From assembly GCA_035610365.1 (NCBI GenBank), contig CM069432.1, positions 171,924,035 to 171,988,034 of the forward strand: 64,000 nucleotides of DNA. The letters run 5' to 3'. The notes beneath the pieces were generated by a model. That model ran no database searches and had not been told where the DNA came from. It was given only the letters and a program-made list of their open reading frames with translations. The DNA comes from Aquatica leii (Eukaryota > Arthropoda > Insecta > Coleoptera > Lampyridae). Made by a program: the position numbers and the translations under genes. Below, piece by piece: positions 33,402-45,239 of this stretch (position 1 is its first letter; the number at the start of each line of letters is the position of its first letter).

Positions 33402-36400
33402 TAGAATCTAGCTTGGTTCGCAAGTTGATTACTTACTCCGTAGTGGTTGTTTATTAAATTTTGGTTGCTTGTTTGAGTTCTTCAATTTTTCACATTTTGA
33501 TGAAACCCTTTATAAAAGTGGACAAAACACTAGCAACTTCGGTTACAACTTTGACACGATCCAGACTTAGAAGACGTTCTTATCTTAGTATAGACTTCCG
33601 TCGTAGAAGCTTTTGTTGTTAGAGGCCAGTCGTACTTTGACTGTTTATATAATATCTTGCCAGATAGCCTTTGAACCGGAGATTATAAATATATAGTTGA
33701 TAGACAATCTACTTATCAGACTATTCTTATAATTCTCAAAATCTATAAAAGAGATCAACGTTGGATACAAGGAATCTGTACTATTTATAATTACTTTTTA
33801 ATTATTTTAAAACGGTCTATAAGTGGGTAACACAAACGAATTTTTAAAGGATTTGTATGTTTTTATGTCTTTTGTGCGTTTTTGTTTTTATATTACTTTT
33901 GTCATTAGCCTTAGTTAATGCACGATAAATGTGATAGTGGTACTTGCTTCTGTTTTATAAATCTTTACTTTCGTATCAATACATGTATGTACCTACTTGT
34001 ATCGAAAAAATTACTGTTTTTTCTCTGCCTTTATTTGTTGTTAGTGTTAAATTAAATAGAAATTAAATTAAATGTTAAATTGAATTTTTAATATTATCAT
34101 AGTTAGGATTGATGTTCTAATTTATTTTATTATTAAATTTATTTATGTTTCATTATTTTAAAATACTATATTTAAAACTAGAGTAATAATAACTTTTAAT
34201 TCTTACTATTATTTTTTAATTATGGTATTTAAGCACATTAATACCTAAACTGGTTTTTGGAATACTCGACCCATTCTCAAAGTATTTGTGCAAATTTTTT
34301 TAATATAGATTTATTGCGCATTGCTGCAGACTCCAGGTTCAAATATTTCTATTAACAACAAACGTTTCTAGTTTATTTTATTTGTATATAAAAATTGTTT
34401 GGAACCTATTTTATGCATTGACTTCAAAGAACTAAACATAAAATAAAAGCAGAAAAAGTTTAAATAAATAAATACATTTACAGACGAGGCTTTAGAAAAT
34501 GTACTTCTTTAAAATCTTCAGAAAACCCTTTTCCTATTGTTTGCTTTGCCGCTTTATCCTTATTTAATACTTAGTAATTAAGAACTTGTTTTCTATTCGA
34601 AAAGTTTGTAGTAGTTGTATAATGCATAACTTTAAATTCAATTAAGTTTGATTAATATTCAAACGTTATTAATTAAATAATTTTGTTCTATATTTACAAA
34701 GTTAGTTTGAATATCAATTAATTAATAATATTAAATACGCAATTTATTTAAATCACATGTATGCATAGATACAACGATGTATACGTTATCAAGTGAAAAC
34801 TAAAGACAAATACGTCATTTCCGTAGCAGCGAGGCCATAGTAATCGTGCATTGAGTATTAACTAAGTTTAATCGGAAGAATAATTTCTTATTCAATGCCG
34901 CCAATTATTATTTCATCTTCCTTATTAAACTTTGTCAGCGTATTATATTTACAATTTTATTGTTATTTTCCAGTTTTCAAATTTTCTCATGTTCTGAAAA
35001 CTTCTACAACCAATCATAATCAATCAATTTTATTACATTTTTTACCCTATTGTGTTGTACGTTACCTGTCAATTATAATAAATTGCTTCAAAAACTTTGA
35101 CCGAAAATTTAAATTTTCTTTTATCTACCCTCCATTCTAAACGTTATGTATTTTATTATATCGAAATTTAATAGCAGTACACTAAAATTAATTTAGGATT
35201 ACGGTTTTTTTAAGTTTTCTACACGTATGGTCGAATCATGTTTTTTATAGCAAATAAGTTGTTGCAATTTTTTACTTTTAGGTAACTATCTCTAGAGAAC
35301 TTGTTAAATTCTCTCATAAACAATACTGACCTGAAAGCAGTTTTCCCAAAGGATTTTTGTGTTGCTGTAAGTTCATGTTTTTTACATACGAAAAAGTTCG
35401 AAAACTTTATTTGTAAGATAAAAAGATTAAAAACTTTTAATTGTATGAATTAAAATAACACTGCATCAATAGCCCTTCAATCATAACAAGCTTTCGTTCA
35501 ACCAAACTAAGTTTTACAAGATCTTGTTGTAGTATCGTTGTTTTTTATTATATTTTTTCGTACAATTAATTAGGATTAGTGTGATTTAAAAACATCAAAC
35601 AAAAAAAAATGCAATAAAAATATCGTCACTATTAAATTACTATTAAAAGACGCAGAAGAAAAAACTACAAATACTGTAGAAAAACATTTAAATTTAACTG
35701 TGTAAGACATATGTTACAGATTATAGTATATAAGATTTTATATTGTTTTCTTTGGTATTTTTAATTCGTAGAACAAATACTACGAAGGGAACAGAAATTT
35801 GTGGAAACTCGAATGACGCAAAGTTCCAAATGTAAAAATTAAATATATCAGGTCCAAATTACAACAAAATCTTAGGTTATATTAATTGACTTTATGGTTA
35901 TGATTGAAAAGTAAACGCTAAAATAAATATTGATTCCGAGTACAACCTTGACAATTAATTATAGGGATCTATTGTCGATTGGTTTTCTAGTCATGCTTAT
36001 TAGCCCATTTTGATGTATTTTTTTATTTACAGCAGTAACATTTAATTAAATTGATTGTGGTCTGGTTTTCTACAACTACTGCAGATATACTACGGTAACA
36101 TAGTTTTTAAATTTCAGTAAGTACCGTAATTTAAAATTGAAATTGAACGTAATTGTTATTTTGTAGAAATGCACTTATGTTATCTATCAGTATTTGTTTT
36201 ATATTTACATATTTTAGAACCATTTCAATTTGAAATTGCAATATTGCACTTTAATCTGCCAGAAGTCTGTTTCAATTGTAATCCATTGTTGTTTTTTAAG
36301 GTTTTATTGAAATTATAGAAAAAAATTATAGTAAACTATAATATGCGTCATTTATTATAAGTTATAATAAGCTTATGACGCTGTTGTTATTTTCAACTTA

Positions 36401-38384
36401 CTGTTTTTTTGTGTTTTTGGTTTTTTACGGAATTTATTATTCCGATTAATTATTATTATATATAATATATGTAATTTTATTACGAAATGCAGTATTTTGA
36501 ATGTATTCGTTTTAGTACTTATCGCAGTGTTATAAAACAAAGTAGAACTCCAGCTTAAATACAAAGCAATGCAAAAATGATTTGCATTGAAATTCTAAAA
36601 AATGGCAAATTAGTAAAGAAAACTAAGCGAGTGGAAAAATACAAACAGATCTAATAATAGTGAAGGAAACCGTGCGCGTTTGTTATTTATTTGAAAACTT
36701 AAACCAAAAATAAAACAGATTTAACTGCGAGAATTAATATTAGAAACCTTCAGGTAGTAATTAAGTTTATCCGGTAGAAAAAAGATCATTTAAGACAATT
36801 GTAGATCTATATAATTAAACGCAATACAAAGTACGTGATATAACCAGAGATTTATTGCATAAAAGACAAAACTGTTTTCTTAAACAAACAACTACAGATT
36901 GAACCGGAAAGATGTAAAAGATTTGGAAGAAACTGATTTAAACCATTGCACGTTCCAGAAGCAATAGCAGAATTTCGCGCAATATTAACTAACTTAAGGA
37001 ATAAAGTTTAGCAACTAATAATACATACTTTTATTAGATTTAAATAATTTTATGTTTTATTTTAAGTCAAGTTAAAATATGTTTAAGTTATTCTTTTGTA
37101 CGGTGTCACTTTTATGTGAAATTAACAACATAAACGTTTGAAAATAATTAACTCCGTTTGATATCAAATTAACAAAGACGAAGTCATAAATATAATAAGG
37201 TAAGATGCGATTCTTCCGTTTTGAAAAAGTTAATATCAGTTTTTATTCTTAACAGATTTCAGCATGTGTTAAACGTATGTCTTAGACAGTGAGTGTGTAT
37301 GTTTTTCGTGTGTGATACAGATTTACAAGTAAGAAATGGTGTAAGAAACACTTCCGCTTATTTACTGGTATTTAACCACAGATTTTGTTATTCAGTACAT
37401 CGCATTTACGCGCTTGAAGTTTGTTAGAACGTCTCTATATGTTTTTTAAAACTAAATAAAAAAACGACTCTGGTTTTTGCTAACAATGTTGAATAAATAA
37501 GAAATTGGCACAAAATGAAAAATTTAGAATTTATAAATTGTATCGTTTGGTATTTTAGCATATTGAATTTCGTTTCAGCAAATATGATTCAAGAAATTGA
37601 TAAAAAGAATATGCAAAGTGGTAAAAGCGCAAATACAATATAAGGTTTTGTGATGGATTTTCCATAAACATCTCTATTTCTTTGCTATTTATTTTAAAGT
37701 AATTTTAATATAAAAACGATTTGCAATACTAGTGTAAATGGTTTTTACCTGTAGATATTTTTGGATTAATCTTCTAAAAGGACACATCTGTTTCTCCTAA
37801 CGCGCTATTTATATAACAACTAGGTGTAGGTATCTTGTACTTCTTTTTGCGGTTACAATAAAGACACTCGTTAAACTTACAAATTCTTTCTCGATTTTTT
37901 TCTGGCACTTAAGCGTTTACAGTGTGTCTGAAACAATTTTTTTAATATCTTGTTGTAATTTTTTGTATGACCAACTTTATTTAAAACATACGTTTACATT
38001 GTAAAACGTTATTTAAAAATAATTCAAAAATGTATATATGTAGTACATAGGTATATGAGCAATCCTTAAAATTATGCGTTTATTGTTGAGTTAAGTGATG
38101 TGTTCCTATTTATACCAAACTTTTGTATTGCAAAAAATCTACAGAAAACCTTATAAAATAAATATAACACAGTGAAATGTGAGATTTAAAAGTGTTACTT
38201 ACAACATCTATGATGTTTTGTAATATTTTTACGATTCTACATTATTAATTTCTGTTTTGATTTATTGGCGTTTAAAATTTTTAGATTTTTTCTTTTTTTA
38301 TGTACCTAACCACTTAAAACTCTCTGCACTGTTCTTGGGTAGGTATGAAAAATGCACAGCAAAGATGTGAAGAATATCAATTGA
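33402..38384. other. 5-kb AT-rich non-coding stretch
   Basis: Both strands were read for exons, transposase motifs and inverted ends and nothing convincing was found. Short open frames here (for example 34895-35140, 36373-36564) are low-complexity and lack any family pattern. Probably intron or intergenic DNA. Confidence 0.55.
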
Positions 38385-38640
38385 TTGATTCAATAATATT
38401 TTTTTCATCTTCATCAGACTAGTAACATGAGTCTTCATCTGATGAGTCGTTGACATTGAATGTTAAATGTTAAAGATTTACAATAACGGTCTATTATGTG
38501 CTCGTTTTCTATATATCCTTCAATGTCTTTAACATGCCGACATACTTCTGACCGTTCCTTTACACTTGCAATTTTTTTTACTAAATGTGACGTTTTTGGT
38601 TTTAATCTATATAATGCATCAATAAAATATTGGTTTTGTT
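38385..38640 (-). mobile_element. DDE_3-type transposase C-terminal fragment
   Basis: Minus strand reads VKERSEVCRHVKDIEGYI, then ENEHIIDRYCKSL, then VNDSSDEDSCY and further acidic residues. This is the C-terminal helix (C-x-H-V-K-x-I-E) and acidic tail of a common insect Tc1/IS630-like DDE transposase, also represented at 44640-45239 and 60435-61140. The catalytic domain is not legible upstream. Confidence 0.6.
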
Positions 38641-38743
38641 AGGTTTATTTATTATTAAATTATACCGTTCTGCATAATTCGCGATTTCTAAGATCAGATA
38701 CGCCCTCTCTGGGAACTTATGAACTAAATTATACATTAACAAT

Positions 38744-38807
38744 GGGTTACGTATATAAACAGGTTAGGATTACAGTCAATAGTACTAAGCTGTTTATATA
38801 CGTAACC
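38744..38807. repeat. Short hairpin, 18-bp stem
   Basis: GGTTACGTATATAAACAG pairs with CTGTTTATATACGTAACC across a 28-base loop. An isolated perfect stem; it may be a relic of element ends. Confidence 0.6.
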
Positions 38808-38965
38808 TACAAGCGAAAATCTCTTTTGCAAATCAATTATTTCGCATAAAACTTGATAATCTTATTAAGTGTTGGCACAAATTATTTCATTTTTATTAAT
38901 TATCTACAGGTAATACCTACATTTTTTTGAATTACAATGTAGATTTTGTCTATTTGTGAGTGTTA

Positions 38966-41426
38966 TAAGGGTTATACAAAAGTATGGAAACATGTTTATA
39001 ACTTGAAAACCGCGAGGATTAGCGGTTTGAAACTTTGGGGGAGTATGTAAGACATACTTTCGGACATTTTTTATTCTTTATAAAATTTTGATACGATGCT
39101 CCAATTACGAGTAATTGATATCTACTTCTGATTTTCAAATAGCATCATATCAGTTGACTGACATTTTTAGATTCTACATGAAATTCTGTATGCAACGGTG
39201 AACAGAAAAATTATTTAATATGATAAATTTTATTAAAAATATGGTATAAAAAGTTCAGATTGAATGTCAACAATTTACCTGTGGGCGGGTACCTGACGCT
39301 CTAAGTAGGATATGTACCTACTTTGTTTGGGTCAACACAATAACCAATAAAAGCTTTTGTTATAAGGTAAGTTTATAATCTTTTGTTAGCAGTGGCGTGT
39401 ATCTTCTTTAGGAATAAAATAAAAATTCCTGCATTGTGAATCCATTCGAAATATGTTTTTAATTTGATCCTCATTGGTTTTCTTCGATTATTCAAGTCTG
39501 TTGAATTGTCATTGCTAATAAGTTACGATTAAAATGATTGATTAATCAACATTAATACATTAGTACCAATGCAAGAGTTGTTTAATTACCTAGTAATGTA
39601 TTATTATTGATTTGGTTAAATCTTTGGAATTTGTTTTCTTTTTAAATGATTTAATCATAATCGACTCATTACCGGTTTTCTTTAGCTTTGTGTCTAATAG
39701 CATTTCTTTTTTGGGGAGTAATAGATATGTTTGTAATTCAAATAATCACTACCTACTTAATTACTTGGACAAAATCTTATTACCGATAATGTTAAGTAGA
39801 TAGATACTTAAGTGCGTTTAAGCAAATTTTTTCCTATTATTCATTGTGGTGCTACTGTGTTATAGTTCGTATCAATTTTTGCATTTATTAAAATGGAACT
39901 CACTGAAGGGGATCGTATTGAAATTTTGATTATTTTGGGTTACGGTTTTCGAAGAAGAACGTATCTAGTTACCAGCGACATTTTCAATGCAAATCATCCA
40001 GAAAGGGAAGTACCAATTACAAAATCTGCCGTTCAAAAAACGTATGCAAGATGGTTTGAACACATAAGTGTAAAAGATATTCGACGAAGTGGAAAGGCTA
40101 AAACTGCCACCGATTTGAATACGAGCATTGAGGTTATCCAGAGTATTATTGAAGAACCAAACACTTCAACCAACCAACTGAATCACGGCACCAGCAGTAT
40201 GTCAGTGAAAAGAATTCTAAAAAATGCAAACGCAAAGCCATACAAGCTTCAGTTTCACCAAGAACTAGACGCCGAAGATTACAACAGACTGCTTCAATTC
40301 TGTGAAAGTTTTGAGGAGTCACTTGTTTGGGCAAGATAACAATGTTTGGTTCCAGCAGGATGGCGCTCCAGCCTACTATGGTCGACAAGTAAGGGCATTT
40401 TTAAACCAAACGTTTTCAAATCGTTGGATAGGGCGAGGATGTTTCATCGAGTGGCCACCTAGATCACCAGATCTCACGCCACTGGATTTTTTCCTGTGAG
40501 GCTATTTAAAAAATAAGGTGTATGCCAATCGCCCAAATAATTTGGAAGAACTTCGACAAAAAGTTATAACAGAATGTGAGGCAATTCAAAGATGTGTATC
40601 AGAATTTGAACATCGACTACGATATTGTCAAAAAAGAAGTGAGGGGCATTTTGAACACTTCTTGAATTAATTAATTAAGTAGGTAGTGATTATTTGAATT
40701 ACAAACATATGTATTACTCCCTTATAAAGAAATGCCAAAGAAAACTGTTAATGAGTCGATTATGATTAAATGATTTAAAAAGAAAACAAATTCCAAAGAT
40801 TTAACCAAATTAATAATAATACATTACTAGGTAATTAAACAACTCTTACATTGGTACTAAGTATTAATGTTGATTAATCAATAATTTTAATCGCAACTCA
40901 TTAGCAATGACAATTCAACAGACTTGAGTAATTGAAGAAAACCAATGAGGATCAAACTAAAAACATACATATTTCGAATGGATTCACAATGCAGGAATTT
41001 TGATTTTATTCCTAAAAAAGATACGCCACTGCTAACAAAAGATTATAAACTTACCCTATAACAAAAGCTTTTATCGGTTATTGTGTTGACCCAAACAAAG
41101 TAGGTACATACCCTGCTTAGAGCGTCAGGTAACCGCCCACAATTAAATTGTTGACATTTAATCTGAACTTTTTATACCATATTTTTAATAAAATTTATCA
41201 TATTAAATAATTTTTCAGTTCACCGTTGCATACAGAATTTCATGTAGAATCTAAAAATGTCAGTCAACTGATATGATGCTATTTGAAAATCAGAAGTAGA
41301 TATCAATTACTCGTAATTGGAGCATTGTATCAAAATTTTATAGAGAATAAAAAATGTCCGGAAGTATGTCTTACATACTCCTCCAAAGTTTCAAACCCCT
41401 AATCCTCGCGGTTTTCAGGTTATAAG
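38966..41426 (+). mobile_element. Mariner element A, DD41D type, with about 750-bp inverted repeats
   Basis: The left arm (about 38999-39768) is an almost complete inverted copy of the right arm (about 40672-41426); for example tggagcattgtatcaaaatt on the right mirrors the segment near 39100 on the left. Between the arms lies about 0.9 kb with a broken transposase. The left end continues outward (agggttatacaaaagtatgg) beyond the right arm, so the right end has lost about 35 bp and no TA duplication can be read. The arm length is far above the 20-30 bp usual for mariners and resembles the arrangement in element B (56560-59163). Confidence 0.85.
39893..40670 (+). pseudogene. Broken DD41D mariner transposase (element A)
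   Basis: Starts MELTEGDRIEILIILGYGFR, a DUF4817 helix-turn-helix N-terminus, and runs through a linker to LLQFCES. About 95 codons including the first catalytic aspartate are deleted, and the frame changes near 40340. It resumes NNVWFQQDGAPAYYGRQV (second catalytic D), RWIGRGCFIEWPPRSPDL and TPLDFFL (third D, 41 residues after the second). A TGA at 40497-40499 replaces the tryptophan of the conserved F-L-W-G, and reading continues GYLKNKVYANRPNNLEELRQ to FLN and a TAA at 40668-40670. Non-functional by deletion, frame change and stop. Confidence 0.85.
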
Positions 41427-42069
41427 CTGTGCAGCTTATGTGCATCTGAATTCTGATTTTTATTGATTTAATTTATCCATATTTTTAATTAAAAATAATG
41501 ATTGAACTTATTTATTAGTGCAAACGTCTTTATTAAAGTAGTAGTTAGCGAAAAATGATCGATGTTCCCAATTTTATTTGAACTGATATCTAGTGCCAAA
41601 ATTTGTTCAATGCTTTATATGACATAATATAAAAATTTTCGAAAAACGTCTAAATCAAACACTTTTCAATACGAATTATAAAAACAAACAGCAAATACGG
41701 TAAATAGTCAAACAAACTCTTTGGTAAGTCTTTATGATATGTTTCAAATTGTGTTATACACTAATGAAATAAACAACTATAGTAAGATCAAGGTCGGATG
41801 ACACCAGCGCAGAAACGCATTTTTAAATTAGAAAAAGATGCAGTAACGATATGAGAAAGATAAAGATATTACAGTACATGCTAAAAACATTTACTGGAAA
41901 TTACGTCAGTTTTTCGCTGTTTGTTGTTGATGTTCGTTTATAACCTCACTGTTTTACTCTACTTCTTTTACAAAAAATGATTTTGCTGTTTGTATTTATT
42001 TTAAAGGTAAGTTCTTTTAATTGTTATTAAAGTTAAGTATATTAAGGAAATCTTTTGTAGTTTCTTAAA

Positions 42070-42207
42070 ATGTGCTCAGCAAGTACGTCTACTCTTGTAA
42101 AGAAACGGCTTGTGTTATCGAAGGATGCTAGAGAGATTATTTGGAACATATACAGCATTTTTAAAAGGAAACTAAAATTCACAAGCAAAGTAATAACATT
42201 CTGCTGA
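42070..42207 (+). pseudogene. Possible DDE transposase N-terminal fragment
   Basis: An ATG opens 45 codons including KKRLVLSKDAREIIWNIYSI followed by FKRKLKF. The L-S-x-x-A-R-E-I-I-x-N-(V/I)-Y-x-x-F-K pattern is how many insect DDE_3-type transposases begin. Nothing of the family follows, so it is a fragment at best. Confidence 0.35.
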
Positions 42208-42241
42208 ACTTTCATTGTTTATTATTTTGAAACGAATATAC

Positions 42242-42282
42242 ACAACGTTTCGATTGCTGTGGTATCTGCAATCGTCATCAGG
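42242..42282 (-). other. Penelope terminal sequence with hammerhead-like fold (copy 1)
   Basis: Minus strand reads CCTGATGA, then CGATTGC, a 9-10 base loop, GCAATCG, then AAACGTTGTG. The CTGATGA and (G)AAAC boxes around a perfect 7-bp stem resemble the hammerhead ribozyme core that Penelope-like elements are known to carry in their terminal repeats. The junction base next to GAAA is shared with the stem, so the core is not canonical and activity is unproven. Confidence 0.45.
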
Positions 42283-42540
42283 TGAATACTAACAAACTTA
42301 GAAACTACTGGAGCTTATATACTAAGACATGTTCGATGAAGCGTTTAAGCGTACAAAATCAACTTAGCGTAACAGATTAATTAATTAATTATAATAATAA
42401 TAATTATAAATTAAATATCTAATAAGCTGATTTTAATGTTAGAAAAAAATTTATTTGAATAAATTGTTATGAAGAATTATCTTTATAAGAAACTGTAAAA
42501 ATAATTCGAATAATTTACATTCGTACAAAATTACAAAATA

Positions 42541-42549
42541 CACGCACAC

Positions 42550-42639
<90 letters not shown>
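42541..42639. repeat. (CA)n microsatellite
   Basis: About 49 CA units with two CG interruptions near the left end. The open frame across it is an artefact of the repeat. Confidence 0.98.
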
Positions 42640-42641
<2 letters not shown>

Positions 42642-43535
42642 TGAAACGTAAAATTCTTCAAAAAAAATTACTTGAAAAAAAAATTGCGATCGCTATACTT
42701 TCCTTATAGCAAAGTAAAAAAGCTAAAATATGTCAGATTTACATACACGAATAAAAACAATGCATGCACATATGCAAACGTGTATTGTTGGTTGCCTATA
42801 CGGTGGTCAGATTTTTTTTATAAGTTTGGTCAATGATTAGATACATAAATGATCATGTATTTAATATTTAAAAAAACCTTCTCTAAAATTGTATTCTTTA
42901 CCGGTCTGCTTCAATTAATGTTATGTAATACTTTATGTTTATAGTAATACGTTTACCATAAATTTACTTACACAGATAATTTTTCTACAAAAACCAAATT
43001 TCTTTAATTTTTATAACCAATAAAAAAATAATAAATCAACTTGAAGTTTATTCACAAAAAAATTGGAACTTTCAAAAAAATAACAATTATAGTGTTTATT
43101 AAAAATCATTATATTAATTATTGTAAAATTGAATACCTATAAACTAAAACAATAATTTTGTATTACAACGGTATTACTCACAACCTTTTGTAAAGGATAT
43201 ACCTTCACTAGGTTTACTATGTACACGGCGAGGGGGCTTTATTTTTTTTCAAGGGTGTACCTAAAAATTAAAAAAAACATTTGAATATAGATTGTGTAAA
43301 TTAATATATGCGGTCATTAATTTAATATTACTTTAATAAAAAGAAAAAAGAACTCGGAGTTTAATAAGAATTTATGCAAAAGCATAAAAACCATACGCTG
43401 CAGATGGAAAGAAAAATCACCGGGCTAAATGCTACATTGAAGTTGCCATAAATATACTAGCCGAGTCTCTTTATTTAACAATTTTTACAGCATCTGCTTA
43501 GCTTAAACCCTGTTCTTAGAACTTATAACGGGTAA
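42640..43535. other. AT-rich non-coding stretch
   Basis: Nothing recognised. Confidence 0.5.
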
Positions 43536-44132
43536 CATTATCAGCTATAATACCACTAGAGCATTGATAATACCGAGATAATTTTGTCATAGAGATTGTT
43601 GAAAGCGTGTTTCTTGGTAATATCACGAGGCCGAAGGCCGAGTGATATTACCTCAAAGAAACACGCTTGAAACATTCTCTACATCAAAATTTTGAGTATT
43701 TATCAATGCTCGAGGTGTATTCGGTAAGATAATTTTTTACTACTTTCCATGTTTTTTAATGAATTAATACAAATGAGTTGTGTTTTCTGGTGTATTTTCT
43801 AAAAAAAATTTAGTTAATTTTGTTGTTACAAATATGAACAAATTTTTCTATCATTATTATAAATTGATTTACTATCTGACATTTAATTTGACATTGGAAT
43901 ATATCATGATTGCTTTGCCCGATAACACCACACCCGTGGTGTTATTGCTGTAATCCGTTGATGATTGGTTGAATTTTAAAAAATGCAATAAAAACAATTT
44001 TTTTTTATTGGTTAATTGATACAGTAAAAAATTATCAGCTATAATACCACTAGAGCATTGATAATACCGAGATAATTTTGTCATAGAGACTATTGAAAGC
44101 GTGTTTCTTGGTAATAGCACGAGGCCGAAGGA
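43536..44132. repeat. Palindromic MITE with CCTTCGGCCTCG ends plus an inverted half-copy
   Basis: 43630-44132 has inverted terminal repeats of about 110 bp, ending CCTTCGGCC, GTGATATTACC/GGTAATA and AAACACGCTT. A third, nearly identical arm at 43536-43629 lies head to head with the left end, so the junction forms GGTAATATCAC...GTGATATTACC around a GAGGCCGAAGGCCGAG core. The interior holds another perfect hairpin, AACACCACACCCGTGGTGTT (near 43924). No coding capacity. Probably two insertions, or one with a fold-over duplication; the class is unknown. Confidence 0.7.
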
Positions 44133-44639
44133 AAAAAAAGTATGTGTTTACACGTCAAAGAAGCAAGTTTACTTTATTATCTGCTTTCATAGAGTCATAC
44201 CACTTTCGTGCTTTGTAAGGTAAATATCTATTTTATACTACCCTCATTGAAAACGTCAACAAACGTTCGGTACTAAGCGAAAATAAAAAGTCTTAGGATT
44301 TTTTACTTTTCAATATCGGTTGTTTTTAACTTTTCTCGATAAAAAATGTCTCATAACATACCTCACTCTCATGCACAACCGGCTTTAACCATAGTTTCCT
44401 CAAATTTAATCAATTTACTTGTAAACCAATCTTGTATACCAGCTTTTGTAGTTGCGGAAGTTGGGTTTTTTAATACTTTTTTGCTATGAAGAAGCATTGT
44501 ACGACACTATTACCATACATTCTTTTAAGTTACTTAGCACCAGTTTTTAAATAGTCTAGTATTCATTTCTTTGCAGTAGTAAAGTTTTTTTTTATTTGAA
44601 AATAAGCAAACAATTCTCAAATCTTGTACCTGATTCTGT
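44133..44639. other. Unassigned DNA
   Basis: Nothing recognised. Confidence 0.4.
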
Positions 44640-45239
44640 ATGTAGCACAATTCATCGTTTGCCTTATTTAGAAAGACTTTGGAGCCCAGTAGATGATCCA
44701 GAAATGAAAGCTTGTGTACTGTTTCAATTGTTGTATCTGTTCAAATTTTTCTAGTAGCATGACCAACTTAACTCAAGTTTTGTCCAAATAATATATATTC
44801 TTGTCCTCTTTCCTATAGTTTCTTATTTCTCGAAAAAATCGTCTTCTCCACGCTATGACGTATTTTTTTCTAGTAGCATACTGTTGCGATTTTTTTCTGT
44901 ACCTATAAAATAACGTACATTACAAACACAATACACGTTCGTTTGTTTAACTAACCTAAGCCCAATTTCTTTCAATATTGTTCGTTACGTAGTTGCTTTA
45001 AAGTTTGGCAAATTCTTATCTTCGGTAATACAAGTCTTAACTTTTTGTACTGTTGGTGGTTCGTTACGTAAAAAGAACAAATGTACAATACGTTTAATAA
45101 GGGTTACGTTACCTGTTGTAGCTGTAAGTATACTATGATCTGTTGTTGAACTAATCGGTTGACTTTGTTTGCAAGTTTTATAGATATTTAATATACTTTC
45201 TTTATCAAATACTGATGTTTTTATTGGCGAAAGATTCAT
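44640..45239 (-). pseudogene. DDE_3-type transposase, N-terminal half
   Basis: From an ATG at 45239 (MNLSPIKTSVFDKESILNIY) the frame passes LIKRIVHLFFLRNEPPTVQK and LPNFKATT. Further on, in other frames, come EKNRNSMLLEK and WRRRFFREIRNYRKEDKNIY, then YLDKT, the position of the first catalytic aspartate (family Y-L-D-E-T-W-V). TDTTIETVHK follows before similarity fades. Helix-turn-helix, the R-I-V-H-x-F-F segment and the first catalytic strand are in family order. There are at least three frame changes or stops, so the copy is dead. Its C-terminal half is not adjacent. Confidence 0.7.

Noticed and set aside
34895-35140. 81-codon plus-strand frame
   Set aside because: Low-complexity F/I/S-rich translation of AT-rich DNA, no motif, no splice context.
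36890-37010. Phrase resembling a pogo-type transposase (KPLHVPEAIAEFRAIL)
   Set aside because: Too short and no conserved catalytic motif nearby; not above chance.
42451-42639. Open frame of alternating Cys-Val
   Set aside because: Translation of the CA microsatellite.
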